From positions 124,001-188,000 of the forward strand of contig JBAYVD010000005.1 of assembly GCA_041674745.1 (NCBI GenBank): DNA of 64,000 nt, read 5' to 3'. This document shows positions 37,001 to 45,051 of the stretch, in pieces; the stretch's first letter is position 1, and the number at the start of each line of letters is the position of its first letter. The position numbers were made by a program, and so were the translations under genes. This stretch comes from UBA2040 sp041674745 (GTDB lineage Bacteria; Bacteroidota; Bacteroidia; Flavobacteriales_D; Crocinitomicaceae). The notes under the pieces are model-generated. The model did no database searches and was not told the origin of the DNA. It worked only from the letters and a program-made list of their open reading frames with translations.

Positions 37001-38737
37001 ACTGCCAAAGTGCTTCGCGTCGATACCAAACAACAAATTGTCCTTAAAAAAGATGGTCAAATTGTGAACGCCTCAGGCTATTCTTATACCAACAGTACGA
37101 ATCAACTTTCGTTTCCGCTTACCTTGAGCATAGGCAATAACCTTTTTGAGATTACAGCAACAAATGATGGTGGTACCGTAAGTTCTTCAACGAACATTGT
37201 ATATGTTCCAAAAGTGATTCCTTGTGATAAACCGATTATTTCGTCAACTAAACCGACTAATTCCGGAGAAATCGTAGCAGTCGAGAATTACACCTTTGAG
37301 TTCAACATTAGCGGCATTAGTGGAAGTCAAAATGTTCAATTTTTGTTCAATGGAAACCAAGTAGTTGGAAATTCAACTGGCGGCGGAAATTATGCTATTC
37401 CAGTTGTATTGAACATTGGAAACAATATCTTACAAGTTTCGGCAAGCAATAGTTGTGGTACCACCACTTTAAACACAAGTGTTGAATACCGTAGAAAAGA
37501 AATCCCTTGTTTCATGCCAGTCATTACTCCTCTCATGCCGACTGTTCAAAATAGCAGCACGAACAATCCTGGAGCAACGATTCAATTGAGCTTTGCGAAC
37601 ATTCTTGCAGCAAATCAAATTGTCTTGAAAGTAAACAATCAAATTGCCTCGTTCAATTTTGATGTGGCCCAAAAATTGTTGACAGCGGAAGTCAATTTAG
37701 CGGTTGGCTTGAATACGATCACAGTGGTTGCCACAAATTCATGCGGTTCTGTAAATTACGTTTACAACATTACGCGAATAGCTTGTGCTAAACCGTCTAT
37801 TTCCTTAGTTTACGCCAACGTAGCCAACAATCAAACGACGTTTGCTACTGATTTGAATATGACCCTGAGTTTGACGGAAATTGACAACAACAATCAAATT
37901 CAAGTATTGCTGAACAACAAGCCAATTGCTTTCAATTATTCGGCTTCAACGGATATCTTGGAAGTAAATTATACCATTAATTTGGGAATCGCTCAGTTCA
38001 AAGTCATTGTAACCAACAACTGCGGAACGGCACAATACCTTCACACCATAACGCGCGAAAAATCGCCAACGCGCTCTGCTCCTACAGTTGGGTTTGCGAA
38101 TCCAGCGGGCAGTCCTATCAATGTGACTATTGGCGTTTATACAGTTCAATTTGTGACCACTCAAATCATTGATGCGGCAGAATTAATTCTGAAAGTCAAT
38201 GGTCAGCCGGTCAATTTCTCATTTGATCGTTTATCTAATAGCGGATCGGCTACCATTAATTTGCAGTCTGGCAGTAACACAGTGACGATAACAGCGGTGA
38301 ATCCTGTTGGAACAGCCAATGCCTCGACAACGATTATTTATGCTTCAGCTCGTGAATCTGCAGTGACACCAACCATTCAATTTGTCACACCGAACAGCTC
38401 GCCAAGCACGATTCAATTGGGAGTCAACAAAATAAAAGGAATCGTTGAAAATGTAAACAGTACCAATGCCGTTACCATAAAAGTAAATGGTGTGGCTGTG
38501 AATCGAGTGAACAAACGAATGGAAAATGGAAAGATTGTTTTTGAATTTGATCTGAACGCAGTCGTTAACAAACCGATTTATCAAGTAGAGGTAATTGCCA
38601 CAAACAATGGTAAAATTGAAATGGCTACGCTAGAACTGCACTTAAATGCGACTCAAATTCAAGAAAGAATAGAAAGGCCCAACACAACGCCTGCACCTAC
38701 TCGAGGAGGAACCCCCAATACGAGAGGAGGAAGATAA
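34052..38737 (+). CDS. Large outer membrane barrel plus 13-repeat surface protein
   Basis: 1561 residues from the ATG at 34052 (signal peptide LIICFTLVQMTFGQ). Residues about 20-280 look like an outer membrane beta-barrel or porin-like domain (alternating GFGLGYQVGKAVTIG, GGIGLNWSQTYGDY and a C-terminal YIQFRLFG strand). From about 291 to 1530 there are 13 Ig-like repeats of about 92-97 residues, each starting PPVV or similar and ending GTNTAGTDTKTT-YY-like, with the core NGQ/VNG in the middle. Repeats 9-11 carry two Cys each. No T9SS tail; the end is Arg/Gly/Thr-rich (TRGGTPNTRGGR). A surface-exposed adhesin or stalk anchored by its own barrel is the simplest idea. Repeats are diverged, so recent expansion is unlikely. 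Confidence 0.75.
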   Translation: MRKIYALIICFTLVQMTFGQISTNYNAKWFFGINTGTTWQTTDVQNKNNWGWGLTLGKSFNYNTGTLVSFDIRGRFLRGFWYGQDRHSSDFTVPNTTLSQGATNYKDTLGFAVHNFQTENYNFNLELVIHANRLRERTRWDAYIFGGIGLNWSQTYGDYLNTDQTTGEQSLYNWDVNSLSRSYLKKTQDGVYETALDGSQQNSYSFNASSSLGFGLGYQVGKAVTIGVEHLTTFTNYDQFDGFSKNSKYKQDLYHYTSAYIQFRLFGHDRYKDDPTPDRTTTTTTTNQNMPPVVTYTQPRTSGTEVTNPNYIVQANITNVFDKENVTFTQNGVYNGSFLYNVNSDLFSCNVVLQPGQNLFELTGSNQYGTDTKTTIVIYKREVETPPVVSYQQPGTNPLTVNNANFNVIGRVLNVKTKDQVAVKFNGQPVTNFSFNTSNGQVDFPVVLNLGSNNVEIKGTNTAGTDTKVTTIIYQQIQTIQPPVVYYTDPISTPTTVGTANFTIRGKIVNVENNANVIFKQNGTSRTNFSSNPTTDDFVCTVVLSPGQNIFELYGTNAAGTASASTVINYERQIATKNPPIVSISNPNSSPASVNNANFQFSGTVLNVTAKSQVTFLVNGTANNGFSFNATNGSVLASLTLNPGANTIYLKGTNVDGMDSKEVTVVYTPVQTVQAPVVTYVNPSNNPLNVTTNSYAVQATVTNVSTPSGINIVCNGQNVNVFAYNNGLLNFNLNLVQGANVLTVTGTNTAGSDSKTTTIFYQPISTVVPPVVNFVNPSSNPLNVSVANYSVQANVLNVASKNDITVKINGVATANFTYSSTSKMVNFTTSLVVGANSIEVKGTNTAGSDTKTTTIVYREPAPQTPPTVHIVQPVSSPLTVNNAPYTVLADVTEISNANEVAVKVNGLAISGYSVNIAQQKVTIPSTLMEGTNVFLITVTTSTGTANDSKTIIYQKPVVVLPPAITYTSPSTPGNTVDYNQFTMTAKVLRVDTKQQIVLKKDGQIVNASGYSYTNSTNQLSFPLTLSIGNNLFEITATNDGGTVSSSTNIVYVPKVIPCDKPIISSTKPTNSGEIVAVENYTFEFNISGISGSQNVQFLFNGNQVVGNSTGGGNYAIPVVLNIGNNILQVSASNSCGTTTLNTSVEYRRKEIPCFMPVITPLMPTVQNSSTNNPGATIQLSFANILAANQIVLKVNNQIASFNFDVAQKLLTAEVNLAVGLNTITVVATNSCGSVNYVYNITRIACAKPSISLVYANVANNQTTFATDLNMTLSLTEIDNNNQIQVLLNNKPIAFNYSASTDILEVNYTINLGIAQFKVIVTNNCGTAQYLHTITREKSPTRSAPTVGFANPAGSPINVTIGVYTVQFVTTQIIDAAELILKVNGQPVNFSFDRLSNSGSATINLQSGSNTVTITAVNPVGTANASTTIIYASARESAVTPTIQFVTPNSSPSTIQLGVNKIKGIVENVNSTNAVTIKVNGVAVNRVNKRMENGKIVFEFDLNAVVNKPIYQVEVIATNNGKIEMATLELHLNATQIQERIERPNTTPAPTRGGTPNTRGGR

Positions 38738-38748
38738 TAAAAAGCAAA

Positions 38749-38775
38749 AGCGCCCATTCGAAAACGATGGGCGCT
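38749..38775. terminator. Bidirectional Rho-independent terminator
   Basis: agcgcccat (38749-38757) and atgggcgct (38767-38775), a 9-bp perfect stem followed by T7 on the plus strand and preceded by A-rich sequence on the minus strand. It separates the convergent repeat-protein and gliding-tail genes. Confidence 0.9.
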
Positions 38776-38794
38776 TTTTTTGAATTATTTTTAA

Positions 38795-40648
38795 TCAACG
38801 AAACAAGTGTAAAAATCCGTTCCCTTCAAAAATTTCTTTTTGAGCACCTGTGGCTTTGTAAACATAAAAGTAAACGCCATCATTGGCTTCAATTCCCTCC
38901 GGGGTTCTTCCATCCCAAAAGAATGTCGCAGGATTATTACATTGGTACATCAAATCACCCCAACGGTTGAAAATAGTCACTTCCAAGGAAACAATGTTTT
39001 CCATTTTGAAGGTGAAAAAATTATTAGAAGCATCCCCATTCGGTGTGAAGACATTGGAGGTTTCAAAAACTACAGGAAAAAATTCTGGCAGTGGAACGGG
39101 AACATTAGGTGGATAAACATAGATCGTATCAAACATCGTATCTGAGCACGCACCGCTGTAGGCAACCAAATAAACGATGTACACACCGGTGTCCACATAG
39201 GTTTGATTTTGATCATCCAAATTGGGGGTGGTCAAACTATCTCCATTGCCAAAATTCCAGTAATAACCCGTAGCCAACTGACTTGTGTTTTGAAAAAGGA
39301 CATCCAAAGGAGCCGTTCCACCCGTGGGTGTTGCGGTAAACGAAGCAATCGGTGCACTGTTCACACCTACTTGAACAAAAGTATCTCGGCTACAACCATC
39401 AGAGGTTACCGTTAAAAAATACATTCCTGCACTCAAATTCGATATCAGTGGTCCATTCGTTAGTATTGGGTTGCCCACTCCTGGGCCGCTCCAAGCATAC
39501 GAAAATGGCAATGGTGGTGGTAATGTGCCGCTAATTGGCAAAACCAAAGCGGCGGCCTGACCTGTGCTATCACCACAATCTGATGGAATTGAACCCAAAC
39601 TATCAATAGACCAGTTCATTCCTCGAACCGTAACATTTACGTTGTCTGTTTTGGTGCAACCAAATGGAGAAACCGCTGTAACGGTATATACACCTGAAGT
39701 AGTTGGAACAAAAGTACTGCTTCCGGGCGTTCCACCAGGAGTCCAAGTAAGCACATTGTTTACATTATTGGTCGTTGCAACCAACGTGTCAGTATCCCCT
39801 TCGCAAAAAGAAAGATCGGGTCCACCATTGACTTGAACATTGTTCACCGCCACCACAATTGTATCCTTTTTGGTACAAACTTGACGGAAAAGAATATCGT
39901 CTACAGAAAAGTCATTTCCAGATGAAGCCGTGGATTGATTAACAATTTTCAAGATTGCATTGGTAGTCGCATTTCCAGCCACCCAAGTCCCGTTGTATTG
40001 AACCCAAGTACAAGCAGTTGAAAGTGGGGATCCGATTGCAGAAATCGGCACATTATTCACATACAATTGCAACTGAGCGACCGCAGGGTCATTCAAGGCA
40101 TTTGCCACCCAAAAGCTAAATAAATATCCTTGTCCAGGGATGACAGGAACGGTTTGAGTCCAAACAGTTGTATTAGAAGTTGATGCACCGTTTGCTATGA
40201 GCATATTCCCTGATCCAGAGGTGTGATCACCACAAACAGAAAAATTGTTGTGAACCAAGCTTGGTGAAGTTGATATAGCGTATTGTCCAGGGTTCGTTAA
40301 CAAACCCCATGTGCCACCAGTTCCAGGCACATAAGCCGTAGTAAAATTATTCGCTGCTGCCGTTGTTCCATTTTCAAAATCGCCGTTGAGCACCAAATTA
40401 GGTCCAACTAAGCTAGCAATTGTACTGGATACGGTATAAGTTCCTGGATTTAATAAGCTGATATATTGAGCTTGAGATCCATTCGACCAAGAATAATTGG
40501 AATAACCCGCCGGTCCGGTTAATGTCAGAACAGTTCCTGAACAGATTGTCGTGTCAGGCCCCAACGAATAAGGAGGCTCTAAACCAGTACATTGGCTGAA
40601 TCCATTGTAACCAAATAACAATAAAAGGAGAAATAAAATGTATTTCAT
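38795..40648 (-). CDS. Secreted protein with PKD domain and type-B T9SS tail
   Basis: 617 residues with a signal peptide (ILFLLLLLFGYNGFSQ). After an N-terminal Cys-containing repeat (CTGLEPPYSLGPDTTICSGT) and a discoidin/CBM-like region, several Ig-like segments follow, then a PKD domain (FTATPTGGTAPLDVLFQNTS with YYWNFGNGDS, about 430-510). The last 90 residues (SNVFTPNGDASNNFFTFK, then IFNRWGDLMYQC and WDGRTPEGIEANDGVYFYVYKATG) are the gliding-associated type-B sorting domain, which directs secretion by the type IX system. Likely a surface adhesin or matrix protein. The promoter box TATTTTTG lies at 40668-40675 on the minus strand. Confidence 0.9.
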   Translation of the reverse strand: MKYILFLLLLLFGYNGFSQCTGLEPPYSLGPDTTICSGTVLTLTGPAGYSNYSWSNGSQAQYISLLNPGTYTVSSTIASLVGPNLVLNGDFENGTTAAANNFTTAYVPGTGGTWGLLTNPGQYAISTSPSLVHNNFSVCGDHTSGSGNMLIANGASTSNTTVWTQTVPVIPGQGYLFSFWVANALNDPAVAQLQLYVNNVPISAIGSPLSTACTWVQYNGTWVAGNATTNAILKIVNQSTASSGNDFSVDDILFRQVCTKKDTIVVAVNNVQVNGGPDLSFCEGDTDTLVATTNNVNNVLTWTPGGTPGSSTFVPTTSGVYTVTAVSPFGCTKTDNVNVTVRGMNWSIDSLGSIPSDCGDSTGQAAALVLPISGTLPPPLPFSYAWSGPGVGNPILTNGPLISNLSAGMYFLTVTSDGCSRDTFVQVGVNSAPIASFTATPTGGTAPLDVLFQNTSQLATGYYWNFGNGDSLTTPNLDDQNQTYVDTGVYIVYLVAYSGACSDTMFDTIYVYPPNVPVPLPEFFPVVFETSNVFTPNGDASNNFFTFKMENIVSLEVTIFNRWGDLMYQCNNPATFFWDGRTPEGIEANDGVYFYVYKATGAQKEIFEGNGFLHLFR

Positions 40649-40667
40649 TAGTTAAAATATTAAAGCA

Positions 40668-40675
40668 CAAAAATA
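40668..40675 (-). promoter_or_regulatory. -7 box for the PKD/T9SS cargo gene
   Basis: Read on the minus strand, TATTTTTG, 20 nt before the ATG at 40648. No good -33 element is visible. Confidence 0.4.
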
Positions 40676-40790
40676 ACAACTCTAAGACTACTTTGTGAAA
40701 GAAAAAGTTGCATGAAAACGTTTTGTCCCGAATTTGTCTCGCGCTGTCCAAAGGGTCACTGATTCAATTTGACAATCCTTTTGTTCAATT

Positions 40791-42269
40791 TTAATCTCGG
40801 GCCATATAAATCTCCGTCAATCGATTTCGGTCTGCCTTTCCATTTTGATTCAAAGGAATTTCTTGGACCGTTTTGAAATCGCTCGGAATCATATAAACGG
40901 GCAAACTCTCAGCTAGTAATTCTGACAAGGCTTCTTTTGTTCGCTCCATTCCTACTTTGAACTGAACCAAAGAGACAATTTTTTTTACTTCCCCATTTCG
41001 TTTCAAGGCAATCGTCGCCGCATTTTCTATACATGATTGCTTCAGAATCGTGGCATTGATTTCATTCAATTCGATTCGGTAACCGTGCAATTTAACTAGA
41101 TCATCGTTTCTGCCGCTAAAAAAAAGCATGTCTTCTTTTAGAAATCCTTCATCGCCTGTTTTGAACGCTCTTTGACCCTCCAAAATGATGAATTTTTCTG
41201 CATTCAATTCCGGTCGATTCAAATAACCAATCGAAACGTTGGAACCTTTTAGTATAATTTCGCCGTCCTCGAAAATGATCTCGCTCTCCGCTTTGCATTT
41301 ACCAACTGGAAGAGGATTGTGCTTTTCTAGGATTTCCTCCGTAATATCCACCAAAGTCATGGCTACCGTGGCTTCTGTTGGGCCATAAGTGTTTAGAACA
41401 CGTGCTGTGGGGAAATTCGTCAATAAACTTTTTGCCAAAGGATTGGGCAACACTTCGCCACAAAACAAGAAAGTATGAATACTTTTCATGGTAGTATTCG
41501 CTTCCAATCGGGCATAAATGATCGCAAATGAAGGTGTCGAAACCCAGACAGTGCCTTTGTATTCATCTACGCGGCCCACCAACAAACTTGGCTGCGAACT
41601 TGTAGCTTTGTCATTAAGCAAAATCGTTCCTCCGATGGCGCCAAATGTCATTACTTCAAAAACAGATAAGTCAAAACTTAAAACGGCCGTATTGATAAAA
41701 ACATCCTGCTCTGAAAAACCAAAATCTGTGCACATCCAGCGCGTAAATGACTGCACCGCTTCCGAACTAATTTGAACGCCTTTTGGCTCTCCAGTGCTTC
41801 CCGATGTGAAAATGATGTAAACAATTGGGTCTTTGGTTGGCAATTTAAGGCTGGATGCACTTACGGATCCTGTAACCTTGCAATTGATTTCATGCTGAAG
41901 AATCTGGATTTCAGCAGTGTTTTCCATCGACAAAAGTTGGTTTGTGGTATTCAACACCCACGCTACTTCACCTATTTCTTTTACTTTCTGGATTCGATCC
42001 ATCGGGTAAATTTCATCAATGGGTATATAGGCAATTTCGGCGCGCATGCAAGCATACATCGCCACCAGCATGTTGGCACTTTTGTGACCGTACAAAATAA
42101 CTGGAAATGGACTCAAATGAATTTTCTGTTCTTCTAGAAAAAGCTTTAATTTCTCTACAGCTACTTCAAACTCCGTCCAGGTTAAAGAAAAATCACTTCC
42201 CACAACCGCTAGTGCATCTGGACGATGGGTTCTCTCAATAAATTCTTTTGAATCAAAACAAAAACGCAT
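40791..42269 (-). CDS. dltA: DltA-like amino-acid adenylating enzyme
   Basis: 492 residues of the adenylate-forming superfamily, the size of stand-alone DltA. Core motifs: P-loop FTSGSTGEPKGV (about 153-165), NTYGPTEATV (about 290-300), FKTGDEGFL, GRNDDLVKLHGYRIELNEI and the C-terminal NQNGKADRNRL with the catalytic Lys. DltA activates D-alanine with ATP and loads it onto the phosphopantetheine of the carrier protein. It starts 2 nt after the dltB stop and is the last gene of the run. D-Ala specificity is inferred from the neighbours, not from the sequence alone. No obvious terminator follows. Confidence 0.8.
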   Translation of the reverse strand: MRFCFDSKEFIERTHRPDALAVVGSDFSLTWTEFEVAVEKLKLFLEEQKIHLSPFPVILYGHKSANMLVAMYACMRAEIAYIPIDEIYPMDRIQKVKEIGEVAWVLNTTNQLLSMENTAEIQILQHEINCKVTGSVSASSLKLPTKDPIVYIIFTSGSTGEPKGVQISSEAVQSFTRWMCTDFGFSEQDVFINTAVLSFDLSVFEVMTFGAIGGTILLNDKATSSQPSLLVGRVDEYKGTVWVSTPSFAIIYARLEANTTMKSIHTFLFCGEVLPNPLAKSLLTNFPTARVLNTYGPTEATVAMTLVDITEEILEKHNPLPVGKCKAESEIIFEDGEIILKGSNVSIGYLNRPELNAEKFIILEGQRAFKTGDEGFLKEDMLFFSGRNDDLVKLHGYRIELNEINATILKQSCIENAATIALKRNGEVKKIVSLVQFKVGMERTKEALSELLAESLPVYMIPSDFKTVQEIPLNQNGKADRNRLTEIYMARD

Positions 42270-42271
42270 AC

Positions 42272-43447
42272 TTAAAACAATTTACCGCTAAAAATGTAAA
42301 TAGCAAATGCCACAGAATTAAACATCAAAAAGATAGAAATCACTTTTATCCATTTTGCCGACAACTGTCCAAATACTCGATCTCTTTTTTGTTTCTTTGT
42401 TTGATAAATATAATAATTATGAAGCACTGAATACAATCCAAATAACATACCGCTCAGAACAAAATGCAACTCAAAACCATTCCAAAATCCCATTAGCGTG
42501 AAAGTGAGAAAGAGCGCCACACCTTGACGTTGAATCGACGTCCCATACTTTTTTGTGGTGAGAAATTTAAAAATAGGTTTGAAGAAATAATCATTTAACC
42601 AATCTCCTAAAGTAATGTGCCATTTTTTCCAAAATTCTTTTGGATTTGTTGCAGAAAATGGTCGGTCAAAGTTCATTGGAACATCAATTCCAATCAAATT
42701 ACCAAATCCAACGGCAAGAAAAGAGTACCCAGCAAAATCAAAAAACAGAAAAAACAAGTAAGCATACATGTAGGAAAGATGGTACAGCAAACTGCCATCT
42801 TCCACCAAATGTTCCAAGACCAACTTGTGCACGGCAGTTGCCAGTATAAACTTAAACAACAAACCTTTCACTATATTTTCCCAACCCCGCCAAAATCGTT
42901 CTGAAGTCAAATTATCATAACCTGCTTTTACATCCTTCTGAAAACGTTGATGTCGATCAATTGGGCCAATCAACAAGGTAGGGACAAATGCACTAAAATT
43001 AAAAAAGGACAAAAAGGGAATTGATTCTTTTGAATTTCTTTCATCTATATAAAGTCCAATAACTTTAAAGACCAAGTAGGACATGCCCGCTATTTGAAAA
43101 ATAGAGCGAAACGTGATAAAACTGGTCGCTTCAGAATTCATTAAGCCTATTGATTTCATGGCCATCAAAGGCAACGCCAAAACTACCATCGGAAAGACAA
43201 TGTTTTCGCCTTTATACCATTTGCGAAGTCCGAGTACAACCAAGTACAAGTACAGAATTAATCCTAGCAGATAAAATGGTTTATCAAAAAACACCACCAA
43301 ATTCAATATGGATATGATTGTCAGCACCCATTTATAGGGAAGAAATTTGGAGTTGAACATTTTTCCTAAAAATACCAACGTCACAGCGAGCGCTATGTAC
43401 ACGAAAAAATGTTCTGTCGTAAAAGGAAGTGCCTTTTCTATCCTCAT
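42272..43447 (-). CDS. dltB: DltB-like MBOAT acyltransferase
   Basis: 391 residues, about 10-11 membrane spans, family of membrane-bound O-acyltransferases. The conserved histidines are visible: His277 in EFWKKWHITLGDW and His328 in FWNGFELHFVLSG. DltB takes the D-alanyl group from the loaded carrier protein through the membrane to the outer face. It is 3 nt past the DltX-like ORF and 2 nt before dltA. Algal/AlgI-like O-acetyl transfer is the main alternative, but the carrier protein and adenylating enzyme in the same run argue for an aminoacyl system. Confidence 0.85.
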   Translation of the reverse strand: MRIEKALPFTTEHFFVYIALAVTLVFLGKMFNSKFLPYKWVLTIISILNLVVFFDKPFYLLGLILYLYLVVLGLRKWYKGENIVFPMVVLALPLMAMKSIGLMNSEATSFITFRSIFQIAGMSYLVFKVIGLYIDERNSKESIPFLSFFNFSAFVPTLLIGPIDRHQRFQKDVKAGYDNLTSERFWRGWENIVKGLLFKFILATAVHKLVLEHLVEDGSLLYHLSYMYAYLFFLFFDFAGYSFLAVGFGNLIGIDVPMNFDRPFSATNPKEFWKKWHITLGDWLNDYFFKPIFKFLTTKKYGTSIQRQGVALFLTFTLMGFWNGFELHFVLSGMLFGLYSVLHNYYIYQTKKQKRDRVFGQLSAKWIKVISIFLMFNSVAFAIYIFSGKLF

Positions 43448-43450
43448 GGT

Positions 43451-43606
43451 TTAAAATTGCTGGTACACAAAATCTATTTTCGACTCGGTTTTTTTAACAT
43501 GATTTGGGTAGACGATTCTTTCAATATCTATTTCATACAAGTATAAATAACCGGCAATCAATCCAAAATAAAGTAAAAAATATTTCAAAAATTTATTCTT
43601 CTCCAT
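43451..43606 (-). CDS. dltX: DltX-like single-span microprotein
   Basis: 51 residues: a short charged N-terminus (MEKNKFLK), one hydrophobic span (YFLLYFGLIAGYLYL, about 9-23), a charged external stretch, and the extreme C-terminus IDFVYQQF. Gram-positive DltX proteins are about 50 residues, with one membrane helix and a C-terminal F-I-Y-N-x-F-like motif whose Tyr has been reported to accept the D-alanyl group from DltB; Tyr48 here is in the same position. The ATG lies 14 nt inside the 3' end of dltD and the stop is 3 nt before the dltB ATG, a typical coupled arrangement. Gene order differs from Gram-positive dltXABCD. The identification rests on size, topology, C-terminal motif and location. 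Confidence 0.72.
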   Translation of the reverse strand: MEKNKFLKYFLLYFGLIAGYLYLYEIDIERIVYPNHVKKTESKIDFVYQQF

Positions 43607-44831
43607 ATGTGTTTTGTAAAAACTGGCTTACTTTCATCCAACCATAATCACTAAAATGCATAACGTCTTTCAAAATTGCGGGTTCATATTGCTCTTTTTT
43701 ATTGACATATAAGTTCAATAGCGGAAATCCTGTTTTTTTTACCAATCCAATAATTTTTTCCATTGCCTCCGTATTGATCTCCATATTAGTATAATGATAG
43801 GGATTCAGCGGTTGCATCACAAAGGTGCAGTTCACTTTTTGCTCCTTTAAAAAAGTCAGCAGCATTTTTAGATCTTCAAATTCATCATTTGCCGCCAATT
43901 CAATAATATCCATGTTACCCGGCAAATGTTTACCATTTTGGTCAGAAATATAGGTCGTATAATAATTGCTGTCTACAAATATGCTATTGTTACTGAATCG
44001 ACCGAGAACATCTTTTTTCGCTGCAATTGCATCCTTTTCAAAATTAGAATAGTCACTTCGCATCAATTTGGGCGCCAATGCAAAATCGTATTCAATCTTT
44101 TTTATTTTGTTAAAGGATTCTGGAAAGGTTTTTTTTGCGGTTTGAACCAATTGGTATTCAAATGTTTCGATTGGTTGAGCACCACTTGAATTCAACTGTT
44201 TATCCATCCTATAAAGGTTTAAAAAACGATCCATTTCGGGCGAAATCGACGTGAAAACATTTTTATTCTTGTGGATGAAAGCTCCAAGGTGAATTTTGTA
44301 ACTTTTCTTTATCTTGGAATCCAACCAAATGCGATCCAAAAAATTGGGTCGTACGAATTCCAAAAATGCTTCAGCATTGGTTCCTGCTGATTCAAACCAC
44401 CCTGGGCTTAAAACGATACAGACTTTTGCATCGTTCAAATATTCTCTACCCGCCATTAATTCTGCTAAAATGGACAAACATTGATGGTGAGCATGACCAA
44501 TCGCTAATACAGGAAATCCCAACGAATCCGGTAAGTAATTTAATGAGCAGTAGGGTTCATCTACGAGTTCAGAGGAGGCAAATAACGTGAGTTGATTCCT
44601 GTTTTTCAAACTCGCCATTAAATCAAGTTCGGCTTTCTCGGTCTCGTCGAAATTGACTCTCCAACGTAGGTTTAAATCTTGTTGGCCTTTTATGTGGATG
44701 GGCAATAAAATTGGTTCATCATGAGCATTTTTAGCATACGCTAGCCCATAAATTCCCGCAATAATGGCAAGTATAGCCAAAATCAATGCTACAAAGTGTA
44801 GTAGCAAATTTGATTTAGCCCACTCGCTCAT
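43593..44831 (-). CDS. dltD: DltD-like SGNH-type protein
   Basis: 412 residues from the ATG at 44831 (a TTG at 44855 is upstream). One N-terminal membrane helix (about 10-33) is followed by an external alpha/beta domain with DltD landmarks: SSEL at Ser86-Ser87, VLSPGWFESAG, and near the end KDVMHFSDYGWMKV with Asp389 and His392 (the catalytic triad expected is Ser/Asp/His). DltD is a membrane-anchored esterase or transferase-like enzyme outside the membrane that helps move D-alanine onto the polymer. The start overlaps the carrier-protein gene by 17 nt and the end overlaps the DltX-like ORF by 14 nt. Confidence 0.85.
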   Translation of the reverse strand: MSEWAKSNLLLHFVALILAILAIIAGIYGLAYAKNAHDEPILLPIHIKGQQDLNLRWRVNFDETEKAELDLMASLKNRNQLTLFASSELVDEPYCSLNYLPDSLGFPVLAIGHAHHQCLSILAELMAGREYLNDAKVCIVLSPGWFESAGTNAEAFLEFVRPNFLDRIWLDSKIKKSYKIHLGAFIHKNKNVFTSISPEMDRFLNLYRMDKQLNSSGAQPIETFEYQLVQTAKKTFPESFNKIKKIEYDFALAPKLMRSDYSNFEKDAIAAKKDVLGRFSNNSIFVDSNYYTTYISDQNGKHLPGNMDIIELAANDEFEDLKMLLTFLKEQKVNCTFVMQPLNPYHYTNMEINTEAMEKIIGLVKKTGFPLLNLYVNKKEQYEPAILKDVMHFSDYGWMKVSQFLQNTYGEE

Positions 44832-45051
44832 TTTGTTTCTTTTCAATGAAAACAATCAATTGGTCAATGGTCATAAAATTATCTTCAATTATTTCATCAA
44901 AGGCAATTTTGATGCCATACTCTTCTTCGATTTCTACAGCCAATTCAACTATCGTGATGGAATCCAATATGCCCGTATTCCATAATTTTTCTGATCTTTC
45001 TACTTCAGAAAACGCTATTTCTTCAATCTTGCTTTTTAAAAAATCTTCCAT
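44815..45051 (-). CDS. dltC: DltC-like acyl/aminoacyl carrier protein
   Basis: 78 residues, acidic and helical. The phosphopantetheine attachment site is Ser31 in NTGILDSITIVELAVEIEEEYG. It would carry the aminoacyl thioester made by the DltA-like enzyme. The ATG directly follows the truB stop (45052), and the 3' end overlaps dltD by 17 nt. By itself it could be any acyl carrier protein; the neighbours make DltC the best call. There are no other carrier genes in the run. Confidence 0.85.
   Translation of the reverse strand: MEDFLKSKIEEIAFSEVERSEKLWNTGILDSITIVELAVEIEEEYGIKIAFDEIIEDNFMTIDQLIVFIEKKQNERVG

Noticed and set aside
34922..38650. Long periodic repeat that might be a CRISPR or satellite array
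   Set aside because: The period is about 280 bp, coding throughout, and translates into diverged Ig-like repeats; there are no short identical repeats with spacers.
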